From NCBI GenBank assembly GCA_006738865.1, contig AP019701.1, positions 248,001 through 312,000 on the forward strand: 64,000 bases of DNA. The letters run 5' to 3'. This document shows positions 8,585 to 16,812 of this stretch, piece after piece. Under the pieces are notes generated by a model. The model did not search any database and had not been told where the DNA came from. It saw only the letters and a list, made by a program, of their open reading frames with translations. This DNA is from Allostella sp. ATCC 35155. Its GTDB lineage: Bacteria; Pseudomonadota; Alphaproteobacteria; ATCC43930; Allostellaceae. Both the position numbers and the translations under genes were made by a program. The stretch's first letter is position 1. Every line of letters begins with the position of its first letter.

Positions 8585-9375
8585 TGGCCGACCCCGAAGT
8601 GAAGCCCGCAATGCCCGTGAAGCCCGCAATGCCCGTGAAGACCGAGATCGCTTCGCACCGCGGCGGTGCGCTGGTGTGGCCCGAGAACAGCCCGACCGCC
8701 TTCCGCAACACGGCCGCCCTGCCGGTCGAGCAGGTGGAGTTCGACGTCCACCCGACGACCGACGGCCGGCTCGCGGTCTTCCACGACCCGACCCTGGAAC
8801 GCACCTCCGACGGCACCGGCCCGATCGCCGGCTACAGCTGGGACGAGCTGCAGCGCTTCGCCCTCAAGGGCACCGAGGGCGAGCGGATGCCGTCGCTGGA
8901 GGATGTGATCGCGACCTTCCGGCCGACCGCGATCAAGCTGCGGCTCGAGATCAAGCCGGACCACGAGCGCCGCCCCTATCCGCAATCGCCCGCGATGGTC
9001 GCGGCGGTGCTGGCGGCCGAGGGCGTGCTGGACCGGACGACCGTGACGAGCTTCCAGGTCGAGACGCTGGCGGCGCTGCTGCGCCATGCCGCCCCGCTCG
9101 GCACCATCTGGATCCTATCCAACTATGTCATGACCGACGTCGGCATCGCCGGGGCCATCCGCACGGCGCAGCTCCACGGCATACCGGCCCTCTCGGTCCA
9201 TCGCACCATGCTGACGGCCGATGTCGTGAAGACGGTGCGCGACGCCGGCCTCGGCATCGGCGGCTTCGCGGTCAACGAGGAGGCCGACATTCGCCGGATG
9301 TTCGAACTCGGGGTCGATGTCTTCACCACCGACCGTCCAGACCGGGCGGTGGCGATCCGCGCGGCGTTGGGGTAG
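8584..9375 (+). CDS. Glycerophosphodiester phosphodiesterase
   Basis: The 263-residue protein has the GDPD catalytic core: HRGG (His25), WPENS (Glu34), VEFDVHPTTDG (Glu52 and Asp54), VFHDP (His67), and the LRLEIKPD metal-site strand. It hydrolyses glycerophosphodiesters to glycerol-3-phosphate and an alcohol. No signal peptide is seen, so it likely works in the cytoplasm on substrate brought in by the ABC importer encoded upstream. The ATG overlaps the permease stop. The first 20 residues contain a duplicated hexapeptide (KPAMPV twice) from an 18-bp tandem repeat. Two further in-frame ATGs in the repeat could also start translation. Confidence 0.93.
   Translation: MADPEVKPAMPVKPAMPVKTEIASHRGGALVWPENSPTAFRNTAALPVEQVEFDVHPTTDGRLAVFHDPTLERTSDGTGPIAGYSWDELQRFALKGTEGERMPSLEDVIATFRPTAIKLRLEIKPDHERRPYPQSPAMVAAVLAAEGVLDRTTVTSFQVETLAALLRHAAPLGTIWILSNYVMTDVGIAGAIRTAQLHGIPALSVHRTMLTADVVKTVRDAGLGIGGFAVNEEADIRRMFELGVDVFTTDRPDRAVAIRAALG
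8601..8636. repeat. 18-bp tandem duplication in the 5' end of the GDPD gene
   Basis: Two perfect 18-bp copies lie head to tail (8601-8618 and 8619-8636), each containing CCCGCAATGCCCGTG. They keep frame and add six residues before the conserved catalytic core, so the duplication is probably neutral. Confidence 0.9.
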
Positions 9376-9440
9376 GGATAGCGACCTTCCCTCCCTAGCG
9401 ACCGGCCGCCCGCCATCCGGCGGCGCGGCCATGGGTTCCC

Positions 9441-10661
9441 ATGCAGAACGGCAGTTGGGTCGGCGCCCTCGGCGTCACCTTCGCGATCCAGGTCGCCATC
9501 TCGTTCCTGTCGAGCGCGGTGGCGGTCACCGCGCCGATGATCACCGCGGCCGCCGGCGTCCCGGTCGAGCGCATCGGCTATTTCTCGGCGCTCTCGACGC
9601 TGGCCAGCATGTGGTACCTGATGGCCTGCGGGCCGTTGCTCGGCCTCTTCGGGCCACTGCGCCTGCTTCAGGCCGGGCTGGCGCTGGCGGCGGCGGCGCT
9701 GCTCTTCGTCACCGTCGGCGAATGGACCGTGATCATGCTCGCCGCCCTGGCCTTCGGCCTCGGCTACGGGCCCGTACCGCCGGCGAGCAGCGACATCCTG
9801 GCTCGGCACACGCCCTCGGGGCGCCGCGGCCTCGCCTTCTCGGTCAAGCAGTCGGGGGTGCCGATCGGCCAGGCGATCGGCGGCCTCGCCATCCCGGTGC
9901 TGGCGCTGGCCCTCGACTGGCGCTGGGCGCTCGCGGCCGCCGCCGCGATCGCCGTCGCCATCGTGCTCGCGACCCAGCCGCTGCGCGGCGCCCTCGATGC
10001 CGGCCGGTCGGGCAGCGCGCTGCGCTTCGAGCCCTACCGCCGCATCTTCGCGCCGGCCAATTTCGCGCAGCCCTACCGCACGCTGCGCGCGGTGCCGAAC
10101 ATGGCGTTGCTGACCTATGCCGGGTTCGGCTTCGCCTGCGCCCAGGGCAGCCTCTTCTCGTTCTATGTCCCGTATTTCACGGCCGACCTCGGCTTTGCGG
10201 TGACGGCCGCCGGCACCGCCTATGCCGTGCTGCAGATCGGCGGCGCCACCGGCCGCATCTCGGCCGGGTGGCTGGCCGACCGCACCTCGGCGATCACGAC
10301 GCTGCGCATCCTCGGCGCCACCTCCACCATGGCGCTCTGCCTCACCGCGGCCCTGTCGCCCGCCATGCCGTGGTGGGCGATCCTGGCGGCGGCGACCGCC
10401 ACCGGCGTTGCCGCGGTGAGCTGGAACGGCGTCTATCTCGCCGAGGTCGCCCGGATCGCGCCGCCGGGCCGCGTCGGCGAGACGACCTCGGCCTCCAGCT
10501 TCTTCACCTTCATCGGCTATGCCGCCGGCCCCGCCGCCTTCTCCTTCCTGGTCGAGACGACGGGGCGCTACGACGTGGTGTTCCTCGTCTTCGCGGCGCT
10601 GCCCGCGTCGGGCTTCCTATCCCTGACGCTGGCCCGCCGCCGCAGCCTCCGCGCGGGGTAG
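9441..10661 (+). CDS. Major facilitator superfamily transporter
   Basis: The 406-residue protein has 12 hydrophobic segments and the MFS loop motifs, including RHTPSGRRGLAFSVKQSGVPIG between segments 4 and 5, typical of the CynX/NimT-like and related anion/drug transporter groups. The substrate cannot be told from sequence. It lies 65 bp after the phosphodiesterase gene on the same strand and may be the last gene of the operon. Its last 45 bp overlap the 3' end of the convergent rhodanese gene. Confidence 0.88.
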   Translation: MQNGSWVGALGVTFAIQVAISFLSSAVAVTAPMITAAAGVPVERIGYFSALSTLASMWYLMACGPLLGLFGPLRLLQAGLALAAAALLFVTVGEWTVIMLAALAFGLGYGPVPPASSDILARHTPSGRRGLAFSVKQSGVPIGQAIGGLAIPVLALALDWRWALAAAAAIAVAIVLATQPLRGALDAGRSGSALRFEPYRRIFAPANFAQPYRTLRAVPNMALLTYAGFGFACAQGSLFSFYVPYFTADLGFAVTAAGTAYAVLQIGGATGRISAGWLADRTSAITTLRILGATSTMALCLTAALSPAMPWWAILAAATATGVAAVSWNGVYLAEVARIAPPGRVGETTSASSFFTFIGYAAGPAAFSFLVETTGRYDVVFLVFAALPASGFLSLTLARRRSLRAG

Positions 10662-11051
10662 GGCCGGCTCCAGCGCCAGGCCCTCGTCGAGCCAGCCCGT
10701 CACGCCGCCGATCATCAGCTTGACCGTCCGGCCGAGCCGCGCCAGGGCCAGCGCCGCCTTGTCGGCCCCGTTGCAGTGCGGCCCGGCGCAATAGACGACG
10801 AAGAGGGTGTCGGCCGGCCAGGCGGCGAGACGTTCGGCATCGATCTCCCGCCGCGGCAGGCTGACGGCACCCGGCACATGCCCGCGGGCATACAGCGCCG
10901 CCGTGCGGACATCGAGCAGCACGAAGTCGGCGCGGCCGTCGCGGGTCGCCGCATGGACGTCCCAGCAATCGGTCTCCAGTTCCAGCTTGCGGGCGAAATG
11001 GGCAGCCGCCACGGGCGGCGAAGCGGCCGGCGTCTCGGAAACGAAGCTCAT
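10617..11051 (-). CDS. Rhodanese-like domain protein
   Basis: The 144-residue single-domain rhodanese has the DVRTAALYARGHVPGAVSLP motif and an active-site loop VYCAGPHCNGADKAA with the expected catalytic Cys in YCAGPHC. Members transfer sulfane sulfur to thiol acceptors. The start at 11051 was chosen because GGAGG lies 7 bp upstream; a longer open frame exists without a ribosome binding site. It is transcribed divergently from an FtrA-like regulator, an arrangement I remember as recurrent, so control by that regulator is likely. Confidence 0.9.
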   Translation of the reverse strand: MSFVSETPAASPPVAAAHFARKLELETDCWDVHAATRDGRADFVLLDVRTAALYARGHVPGAVSLPRREIDAERLAAWPADTLFVVYCAGPHCNGADKAALALARLGRTVKLMIGGVTGWLDEGLALEPALPRAEAAAAGQRQG

Positions 11052-11103
11052 GCGGGGATCCTCCGTCGGGATCGCGGCGGGTGTGCCGCGGTCCGGCCAA
11101 CCT

Positions 11104-11136
11104 GCCGTTTCGGCCGCTTGCGGAAAACTGGCGGAA
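11104..11136. promoter_or_regulatory. Repeat-containing divergent control region of rhodanese and ftrA-like genes
   Basis: The 103-bp gap between the divergent genes contains a direct repeat GCGGAA at 11120-11125 and 11131-11136 (11-bp period, one helical turn, as expected for an AraC-family monomer pair). Just upstream is a short inverted repeat, GCCG-TTT-CGGC (11104-11114). The assignment as a binding site is inferred from spacing and context. Confidence 0.4.
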
Positions 11137-11154
11137 TCGTCAATCATCGAAAAC

Positions 11155-12129
11155 ATGCCGCCAAATCGGAACCCGCCGCAGAACCCCGACGTCGCCGTCG
11201 TCGCCTATGACGGGTTGTGCACGTTCGAATTCGGCATCGCGGTCGAGCTGTTCGGCCTGCCGCGGCCGGAGATGGGGGGCGGCTGGTACCGCTTCCGCGT
11301 CTGTGCGGCCGAGCCGGGGCCGATCCGCGCCGTCGGCGGCATCCGGGTCGCGACCGACCATGGGCTGGACGGGCTGGCCGGGGCCGGCACGGTGATCGTT
11401 CCCGGCTGGCGCGGTGCCCGCGAGGCGCCGCCGGCGCCGCTGCTCGATGCCCTCCGGGATGCCCACCGCCGCGGCGCGCGGCTGGTGTCGCTCTGCTCCG
11501 GCGTCTTCGTCCTGGCGGCGACGGGCCTGCTCGACGGCCGCCGGGCCACCACCCACTGGCGCTATCTGCCGACCCTGGCCGAGCTCCATCCGGCGGTCCG
11601 CATCGCGCCCGACGTGCTCTATGTCGACGAGGGCGACATCCTGACCGCCGCCGGCAGTGCCGCCGGAATCGACCTCTGCGTCCATATCGTCCGCCGCGAT
11701 CACGGTAGCCGGATCGCCAACCAGGTCGCGCGCCGGCTCGTCCTGCCGCCGCACCGCGAGGGCGGGCAGGCGCAATATGTCGAGCGGCCGGTGCCGCAGC
11801 ACGCGGGGTCGCGCCTCGCCGGGCTGCTCGATCGGTTGCGCGGCCGGCTCGGCGAACCGCTGGCGGTGCCGCGGCTGGCGGCCGAGGCGGGGATGAGCGA
11901 GCGCACCTTCCTGCGCCGCTTCGCCGAGGCGACGGGGACGACGCCCGGCGAATGGCTGGTGGGCGAGCGTCTCGCCCATGCGCGCACGCTCCTGGAGGAG
12001 ACGGACCTGCCGGTGGAACGGATCGCGACCGAGTGCGGCTTCGGTACGGCGGCGACGCTGCGCCACCATTTCCGCCTGCGGCTCGGCACCGCGCCGCGCG
12101 ACTATCGCGACCGCTTCCGCGCCGCCTGA
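11155..12129 (+). CDS. FtrA-like transcriptional regulator (DJ-1/PfpI-like domain plus AraC HTH)
   Basis: The 324-residue protein has an N-terminal GATase-1/PfpI-like domain (residues ~10-190, with VVAYDGLCTFEFGIAVELFGLPR at the start and the LVSLCSGVFVLAATGLLDGRRATTHW nucleophile-elbow region) and a C-terminal AraC/XylS double HTH (residues ~225-320, GMSERTFLRRFAEATGTTPGEWL and IATECGFGTAATLRHHFR). This architecture is that of GlxA/FtrA regulators, in which the first domain acts as a ligand or redox sensor. The closest named group I recognise is FtrA. It is divergent from the rhodanese gene. Confidence 0.88.
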   Translation: MPPNRNPPQNPDVAVVAYDGLCTFEFGIAVELFGLPRPEMGGGWYRFRVCAAEPGPIRAVGGIRVATDHGLDGLAGAGTVIVPGWRGAREAPPAPLLDALRDAHRRGARLVSLCSGVFVLAATGLLDGRRATTHWRYLPTLAELHPAVRIAPDVLYVDEGDILTAAGSAAGIDLCVHIVRRDHGSRIANQVARRLVLPPHREGGQAQYVERPVPQHAGSRLAGLLDRLRGRLGEPLAVPRLAAEAGMSERTFLRRFAEATGTTPGEWLVGERLAHARTLLEETDLPVERIATECGFGTAATLRHHFRLRLGTAPRDYRDRFRAA

Positions 12130-12253
12130 GCGCCGCCGCCCGTTTCCATGGGCGAGGCGCATCGCCGCCACAAAGTCGCCGCGGAATCAGTCCATCCGAT
12201 CGGCCGGCGCCGCCGATTGGGGCCGGCGCGATCCCTCCGAGACGGAAGAAGAC

Positions 12254-13141
12254 ATGTCGATCCTGGTGACGCGCCGCACGGCGCTGGTCGGCTCGTTCCT
12301 CGCGGGCGCCGGGCTGGCGTTCGGCGCCCCTGCCGCCCGCGCGGTCGTCGGCGACGCGACCGCCGCGCGCCTCGCCGACCTCGAGGCCCGTCACGGCGGC
12401 CGGCTCGGGGTCTCTGCCCTCGATACCGGCACCGGCCGGCGCATCGAGCATCGCGCCGACGAGCGGTTTCCCATGTGCAGCACCTTCAAGCTGCTGGCCG
12501 CCGCCTGTGTGCTGTCCCGGGTCGATCGCGGCGAGGAGCGGCTCGACCGGCGGGTCGTCTTCCAGGCGTCCGACCTCGTCGCCTATTCGCCCGCGACCGA
12601 AAAGCGGGTCGGCGGCGACGGCATGACGATGGCCGAGATCTGCGCCGCCGCAATGACGCTCAGCGACAACACGGCCGGCAACCTGCTGCTCGCGAGTTTC
12701 GGCGGTCCGCCGGCGCTGACGGCCTATGCCCGCTCCCTCGGCGACCGGGTGACCCGCCTCGACCGGATCGAGACGGCGCTCAACGAGGGCGCGCCGGGCG
12801 ATCCGCGCGACACGACGACACCGGGTGCGATGCTGGACGATCTCTGTGCGCTGGTCCTCGGTACCGCGCTCTCCGAGCCGTCGCGGGCGCAGCTCACGAC
12901 CTGGCTGCTCGACAACCGGACGGGCGATCGCCGCTTGCGTGCGGGTTTCCCCGGCGGCTGGCGGGTCGGCGACAAGACCGGGACCGGCGGCAACGGCGCG
13001 GCGGCCGACGTCGCCGTGGTCTGGCGGCCCGAACTGCCGCCGCTCGCCGTCGCGGTCTATTGGGCCGAAGCGGACGTGCCCTTCGAGGGGCGCAACGCGA
13101 TCTTCGAGGCGGTGGCCCGGATCCTCTCCGCCGCTTCCTGA
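12254..13141 (+). CDS. bla: Class A beta-lactamase
   Basis: The 295-residue protein has a Tat-type signal (TRRTALVGSFLAGAG, cleavage near ARA at residue 30) and all class A motifs: S-T-F-K with Ser76 and Lys79, S-D-N at 137-139, an omega-loop E-T-A-L-N at 173-177 (Ambler Glu166), and K-T-G at 241-243. It hydrolyses beta-lactams in the periplasm. Cys75 occupies Ambler position 69, as in several carbapenemases, but the partner at 238 is Gly (KTGTGG), so the Cys69-Cys238 disulfide of KPC/SME-type enzymes cannot form. It is probably an intrinsic chromosomal enzyme, with GC content and codon use like its neighbours. Confidence 0.95.
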   Translation: MSILVTRRTALVGSFLAGAGLAFGAPAARAVVGDATAARLADLEARHGGRLGVSALDTGTGRRIEHRADERFPMCSTFKLLAAACVLSRVDRGEERLDRRVVFQASDLVAYSPATEKRVGGDGMTMAEICAAAMTLSDNTAGNLLLASFGGPPALTAYARSLGDRVTRLDRIETALNEGAPGDPRDTTTPGAMLDDLCALVLGTALSEPSRAQLTTWLLDNRTGDRRLRAGFPGGWRVGDKTGTGGNGAAADVAVVWRPELPPLAVAVYWAEADVPFEGRNAIFEAVARILSAAS

Positions 13142-13145
13142 GGTT

Positions 13146-15107
13146 TCAGCCGATCGGCCAGGGCAGGCGGACGGCCTCCTGAAGCAGGCCGCGGGGAAAG
13201 TCGAGCACGAAGAGCCAGGCCATGCCGACCAGGAACGCCGTCGCCGCGGCGGTCAGCGTCAGGATGCGACGGGCCGGGGCCCGTGCCTCGACGGCCAGGA
13301 AGGCGACGAAGAACATTGCGAGGCCGATGAGGAACCCGACGATCGCCGAGACGGCGAAGAGCCCCGCGAGCCAGGCGAGGTAGTGCTCCATCGTCCGGGG
13401 ATGGCGATGGATCATGTCCTCGGTGTCGAACAGGACGGGATGCTTCCTGGCGAATACGAGGATCGCCAGTACGGCGACCATGCCGGCAAGGGCCGGAGCG
13501 GCCACGCCCAGCGGGAACACCTGCCCGAGGAAGGACCAGCCCAGCGACTGCTGCAGGGCGTAGGCGAAGGCGGCGGCGAGCAGCGCTGCGAAGAGGATCT
13601 GCGGCCAGCGCCCGCGCTGGGAAGCGGCCGACGCGCCGCCCTCGTCGATCCCCTTTCCGGCCATCCGCGTCCCGGCCCAGACCGAGAGCAGGATCGCCGC
13701 CGTGATGATGACGACGCCCGGCCGCCACAGCCAGCTCCAGCCGTGGAACTGGACCGCCTGGTAGAGGTAGGTCTCGGCGCCGGGGGCGAGGACGAAGCCG
13801 ATCAGCAGCGGCGGCCGCGGCCAGCCGAAGCGCCGCATATAAATCCCGAGCACCCCCAGCGCCATCAGCGCCAGGATGTCGCCCCAGTCGCGCGTCGCCT
13901 GATAGGCCGCGAACAGGACGATCATGAGCATGAAGGGCGCGAGATAGACGTAGGGGATCGTGGTCAGCCGCGCCACGTGGCGCGCAACGAGCACGCAGAG
14001 CCCGGCCCCCAGGATGTTGGCGATCGCCAGCGACCAGATGATCGTGTAGGTGAGGTCGAGGCGCGTCTCGATCATGGTGACGCCCGGCTGCAGGCCGAGC
14101 AGGACCATGCCGCCCAGGAAGATCGCCATGCTGCCCGAACCCGGGATGCCGAACAGCAGCGTCGGGACGAGCGCACCGCCCTGGACGGCATTGTTGGCCG
14201 ATTCCGGCGCGATGACCCCGCGGACGTCGCCGCGGCCGAACTGCGAGCGGTCGCGGCTGGTCTGGACGACATGGCCGTAGGCGACCCAGTCGACCACCGA
14301 GCCGCCGAGCCCGGGGAGGGCGCCGATCAGGCAGCCGATGCCGGAGCAGCGCAGGACGAGACCCATGTTGCGCAGCGTGTCGCGGATGCCGTCGCGCCAG
14401 CCGCGGCCGAGCGCGGCCACGCTGGCGATCGCCCGGTTGGCGCGCAGCAGGTCGACGATCTCCGGCAGCGCGAAGATGCCGAGGCCGACGACGACGATCG
14501 GCAGCCCGTCCGTGAGATAGTCGAACCCGAATGTCAGCCGCCATTCGCCGGTCGCGGGGGCGGCGCCGACCGATCCGAGCAGCAGGCCGAGCGCACAGGA
14601 GAGCAGCCCTTTGAGCAGGCTCGAGCCGGAGAGCACGCCGACCATGCTGAGGCCCAGCACGGTCAGCATGAAGAGCTCGGCCGAGCTGAAGGCGAGGATG
14701 ACGGGGCGGGCGACGACGACGAAGACCGTCAGCACCAGGGCTCCGATCACCCCGCCGATCATCGAGGCCAGGAAGGCCGCCGCCAGCGCCCGTGCGGCCT
14801 CGCCGCGCTGGGCCATCGGGAAACCGTCCAGGATCGTCGCCTGCGAGGCGCTGGAGCCCGGAATCCCCATCAAGATGGAGGTGAAGGTGTCGCCGGTCGG
14901 CACCACCGCCACCATGCCGATCAGCATGCCCAGCGCCGAGACGGGGTCCATGCCGTAGATGAAGGGCAGCAGGATCGCCATGCCGGCGATCCCGCCCAGC
15001 CCCGGCAGGATGCCGATCACGAGGCCGACCAGCACCCCGACCGTCATCCAGGCGAGGTGCCAGCCGGTCAGCAGCCCGACCAGCGCACTCCAGAGGGTTT
15101 CCAGCAT
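13146..15107 (-). CDS. tctA: Fused tripartite tricarboxylate transporter permease, TctA-TctB
   Basis: The 653-residue protein is about 150 residues longer than TctA. Residues 1-488 are TctA with its two repeated halves: GILPGLGGIAGMAILLPF at 32-49, a second GALPGLGGSVVDW near 262-274, and APESANNA at 300-307. After a hydrophilic linker (~485-500), residues 500-653 form four hydrophobic segments and end LDFPRGLLQEAV, resembling the small subunit TctB. The protein should supply both membrane subunits of a cation-coupled secondary importer. It lies downstream of a TctC gene on the same strand, and its stop is 4 bp from the convergent beta-lactamase stop. Confidence 0.88.
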   Translation of the reverse strand: MLETLWSALVGLLTGWHLAWMTVGVLVGLVIGILPGLGGIAGMAILLPFIYGMDPVSALGMLIGMVAVVPTGDTFTSILMGIPGSSASQATILDGFPMAQRGEAARALAAAFLASMIGGVIGALVLTVFVVVARPVILAFSSAELFMLTVLGLSMVGVLSGSSLLKGLLSCALGLLLGSVGAAPATGEWRLTFGFDYLTDGLPIVVVGLGIFALPEIVDLLRANRAIASVAALGRGWRDGIRDTLRNMGLVLRCSGIGCLIGALPGLGGSVVDWVAYGHVVQTSRDRSQFGRGDVRGVIAPESANNAVQGGALVPTLLFGIPGSGSMAIFLGGMVLLGLQPGVTMIETRLDLTYTIIWSLAIANILGAGLCVLVARHVARLTTIPYVYLAPFMLMIVLFAAYQATRDWGDILALMALGVLGIYMRRFGWPRPPLLIGFVLAPGAETYLYQAVQFHGWSWLWRPGVVIITAAILLSVWAGTRMAGKGIDEGGASAASQRGRWPQILFAALLAAAFAYALQQSLGWSFLGQVFPLGVAAPALAGMVAVLAILVFARKHPVLFDTEDMIHRHPRTMEHYLAWLAGLFAVSAIVGFLIGLAMFFVAFLAVEARAPARRILTLTAAATAFLVGMAWLFVLDFPRGLLQEAVRLPWPIG

Positions 15108-15168
15108 CGGTGGTCGGCCCGCCTGTCCGGCTGCCGCCGTCCGCCCGGTCGGCGTCGACCCGTCGCCG

Positions 15169-16269
15169 TCAATTCGCCAGCTTCACTCCGTGCTTCTCGG
15201 TGAGCCATTTCTTGACCCAGGCCTTGGCGTCGTCGTCGATGTCGAGCGCGACATTGATCATCTTCTGCGCGGCGGCGCCGGTCGCCTGGCGGTACTCGCC
15301 GATCTCGTCGCCCGCCTTCTCCTTGAAGCCTGGCGCCGTGACCACCGCCTGGAACGCCCGGGCGAAGGTCTCGACGATGTCGGCAGGCGTCCCCTTGGGC
15401 AGGAAGACGCCCTTCTGGACGGCGAAGCCGGCGGTGTTGAAGGCCTTGAAGGCCTGGAAGGCGATGCCCGACGGCTTGGCGCCGGTCGCCTGCTCGTAGA
15501 ACTCGATGAAGTGCGGCAGATCGGGGAAGGTCGGATCGCGCACGAACGCGCCCTTGTCGTCCAGCACGCCCCAGGAGAAGAGCGGCACCGCCTTGCCCGC
15601 CTTCACCAGCGGCACGACGTTGCGCAGATAGGCCGAGGAGGTCTGGTAGTCGATGGCGGCCTCGCCGCGCTCGAAGGCGAGCCGGCCGTCGCCGCGCCCC
15701 TTCATGCCGAAGACCGGCTTGACGTTGAGGCCGAGCATCTCGAAGGCGAGCAGCGGCACGAGGTCGAGGGAAGTCGCGCCCTGGCTGCCGTACTTCATCT
15801 CGTGGCTGCGCAGCTTGGCGAGGTCGCCCGGGCCCTTCACCCCGAGATCGGGGTTGACGTAGACGACGCCGCCGGTCGGCGTCGCCAGTACGGCGGACCA
15901 GTCCTTGTACTGGTATTTGACGCGGGGATCGTCGAGCAGATAGGGGAACTGGGTGGAGCCGGAGGTACCGAGGATGGTCAGTCCGTCCGGCCGGGCGCGG
16001 GCCTGGAACTGGTTGGTGCCGGTGATCGAGCCGCCACCAGGAACGTTCTTGACGACGACGGTGGGGCGGCCCGGCAGTTGTTCGGCCAGCAACGGCGCGA
16101 AGAAGCGGGCCCAGACATCCGAACCGCCGCCGACGGAGAAGGGAATGACCCATTCGATGGTCTTGCCGGCGAAGTCGGCGGCCTTGGCGGCGGGCGCGAC
16201 GGCGGCAAGAAGGGCAGCGGCAGCGGCGAGCCGCAGGCAGCTGCGACGGGACGACAGGACGGATGACAT
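15169..16269 (-). CDS. tctC: TctC/Bug-type solute-binding protein
   Basis: The 366-residue periplasmic binding protein has a signal peptide (SSRRSCLRLAAAAALLAAVAPAAKA) and the TctC core phrases TIEWVIPFSVGGGSDVWARFFAPLL and VVVKNVPGGGSITGTN. It presumably binds a carboxylate and feeds the fused TctAB permease encoded 61 bp downstream. The ligand is unknown. The protein is somewhat longer than the usual ~320 residues, with extra sequence in the second lobe (around KGRGDGRLAFERGEAAIDYQ). Confidence 0.92.
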   Translation of the reverse strand: MSSVLSSRRSCLRLAAAAALLAAVAPAAKAADFAGKTIEWVIPFSVGGGSDVWARFFAPLLAEQLPGRPTVVVKNVPGGGSITGTNQFQARARPDGLTILGTSGSTQFPYLLDDPRVKYQYKDWSAVLATPTGGVVYVNPDLGVKGPGDLAKLRSHEMKYGSQGATSLDLVPLLAFEMLGLNVKPVFGMKGRGDGRLAFERGEAAIDYQTSSAYLRNVVPLVKAGKAVPLFSWGVLDDKGAFVRDPTFPDLPHFIEFYEQATGAKPSGIAFQAFKAFNTAGFAVQKGVFLPKGTPADIVETFARAFQAVVTAPGFKEKAGDEIGEYRQATGAAAQKMINVALDIDDDAKAWVKKWLTEKHGVKLAN

Positions 16270-16386
16270 GATGGAACCTCCCCAGGTTCGTCGCTCGGGC
16301 CCCGGTTGCGGGCGTGCCGGCTCGATTGCGCGTCATGGTAGCCGATCGGCGGTGCGCGCGGAACTGCCTGCGGAAAGGGCTGCGCG

Positions 16387-16812
16387 ATGGCCATGATCCC
16401 CGTCACGGGCCGGATCGCCCTCGACGAGCGCGAGATCGTCGAGAACTTCGTCCTGGCCACGGGGCCGGGCGGTCAGAACGTCAACAAGGTGTCGACCGCC
16501 GTCGAGCTGCGCTTCGACGTCGCGCGCTCGCCGTCGCTGCCGGAGCCGGTGCGCGAGCGGCTGATGCGGCTCGCCGGCCGGCGCCTGACGCAGGACGGCG
16601 TGCTGGTCCTCTTCGCCCGCGCCCATCGCAGCCAGCTGCGCAACCGCGAGGCGGCGCTGGAGGCGCTGCTCGATCTCATTCGCCGCGCCGCGGTGCCGCC
16701 GGTGCCGCGCCGGGCGACACGTCCGACGCTCGCCAGCAAGAAGCGGCGCCTGGAGGCCAAGACCCGCCGGGGTGCGGTCAAGCGCGGCCGGACGAGCCCG
16801 CCCGACGACTGA
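16387..16812 (+). CDS. arfB: Alternative ribosome-rescue factor / peptidyl-tRNA hydrolase ArfB
   Basis: The 141-residue protein has the release-factor catalytic motif in ATGPGGQNVNKVSTAVELRFD (GGQ at 28-30) and a highly basic C-terminal tail (SKKRRLEAKTRRGAVKRGR) that inserts into the empty mRNA channel of stalled ribosomes. Length and layout match ArfB/YaeJ. Its 3' end overlaps the convergent ogt gene by 35 bp. Confidence 0.95.
   Translation: MAMIPVTGRIALDEREIVENFVLATGPGGQNVNKVSTAVELRFDVARSPSLPEPVRERLMRLAGRRLTQDGVLVLFARAHRSQLRNREAALEALLDLIRRAAVPPVPRRATRPTLASKKRRLEAKTRRGAVKRGRTSPPDD

Noticed and set aside
6503-8629. 708-codon minus-strand frame across the permease genes
   Set aside because: Antisense to two permease genes with clear family motifs; composition (Asp, Arg, Gln-rich) is that of a shadow frame.
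12825-15203. 792-codon plus-strand frame across the TctA-TctB gene
   Set aside because: It reads the opposite strand of a clear membrane transporter gene, and has low-complexity DR/EG-rich sequence without homology.
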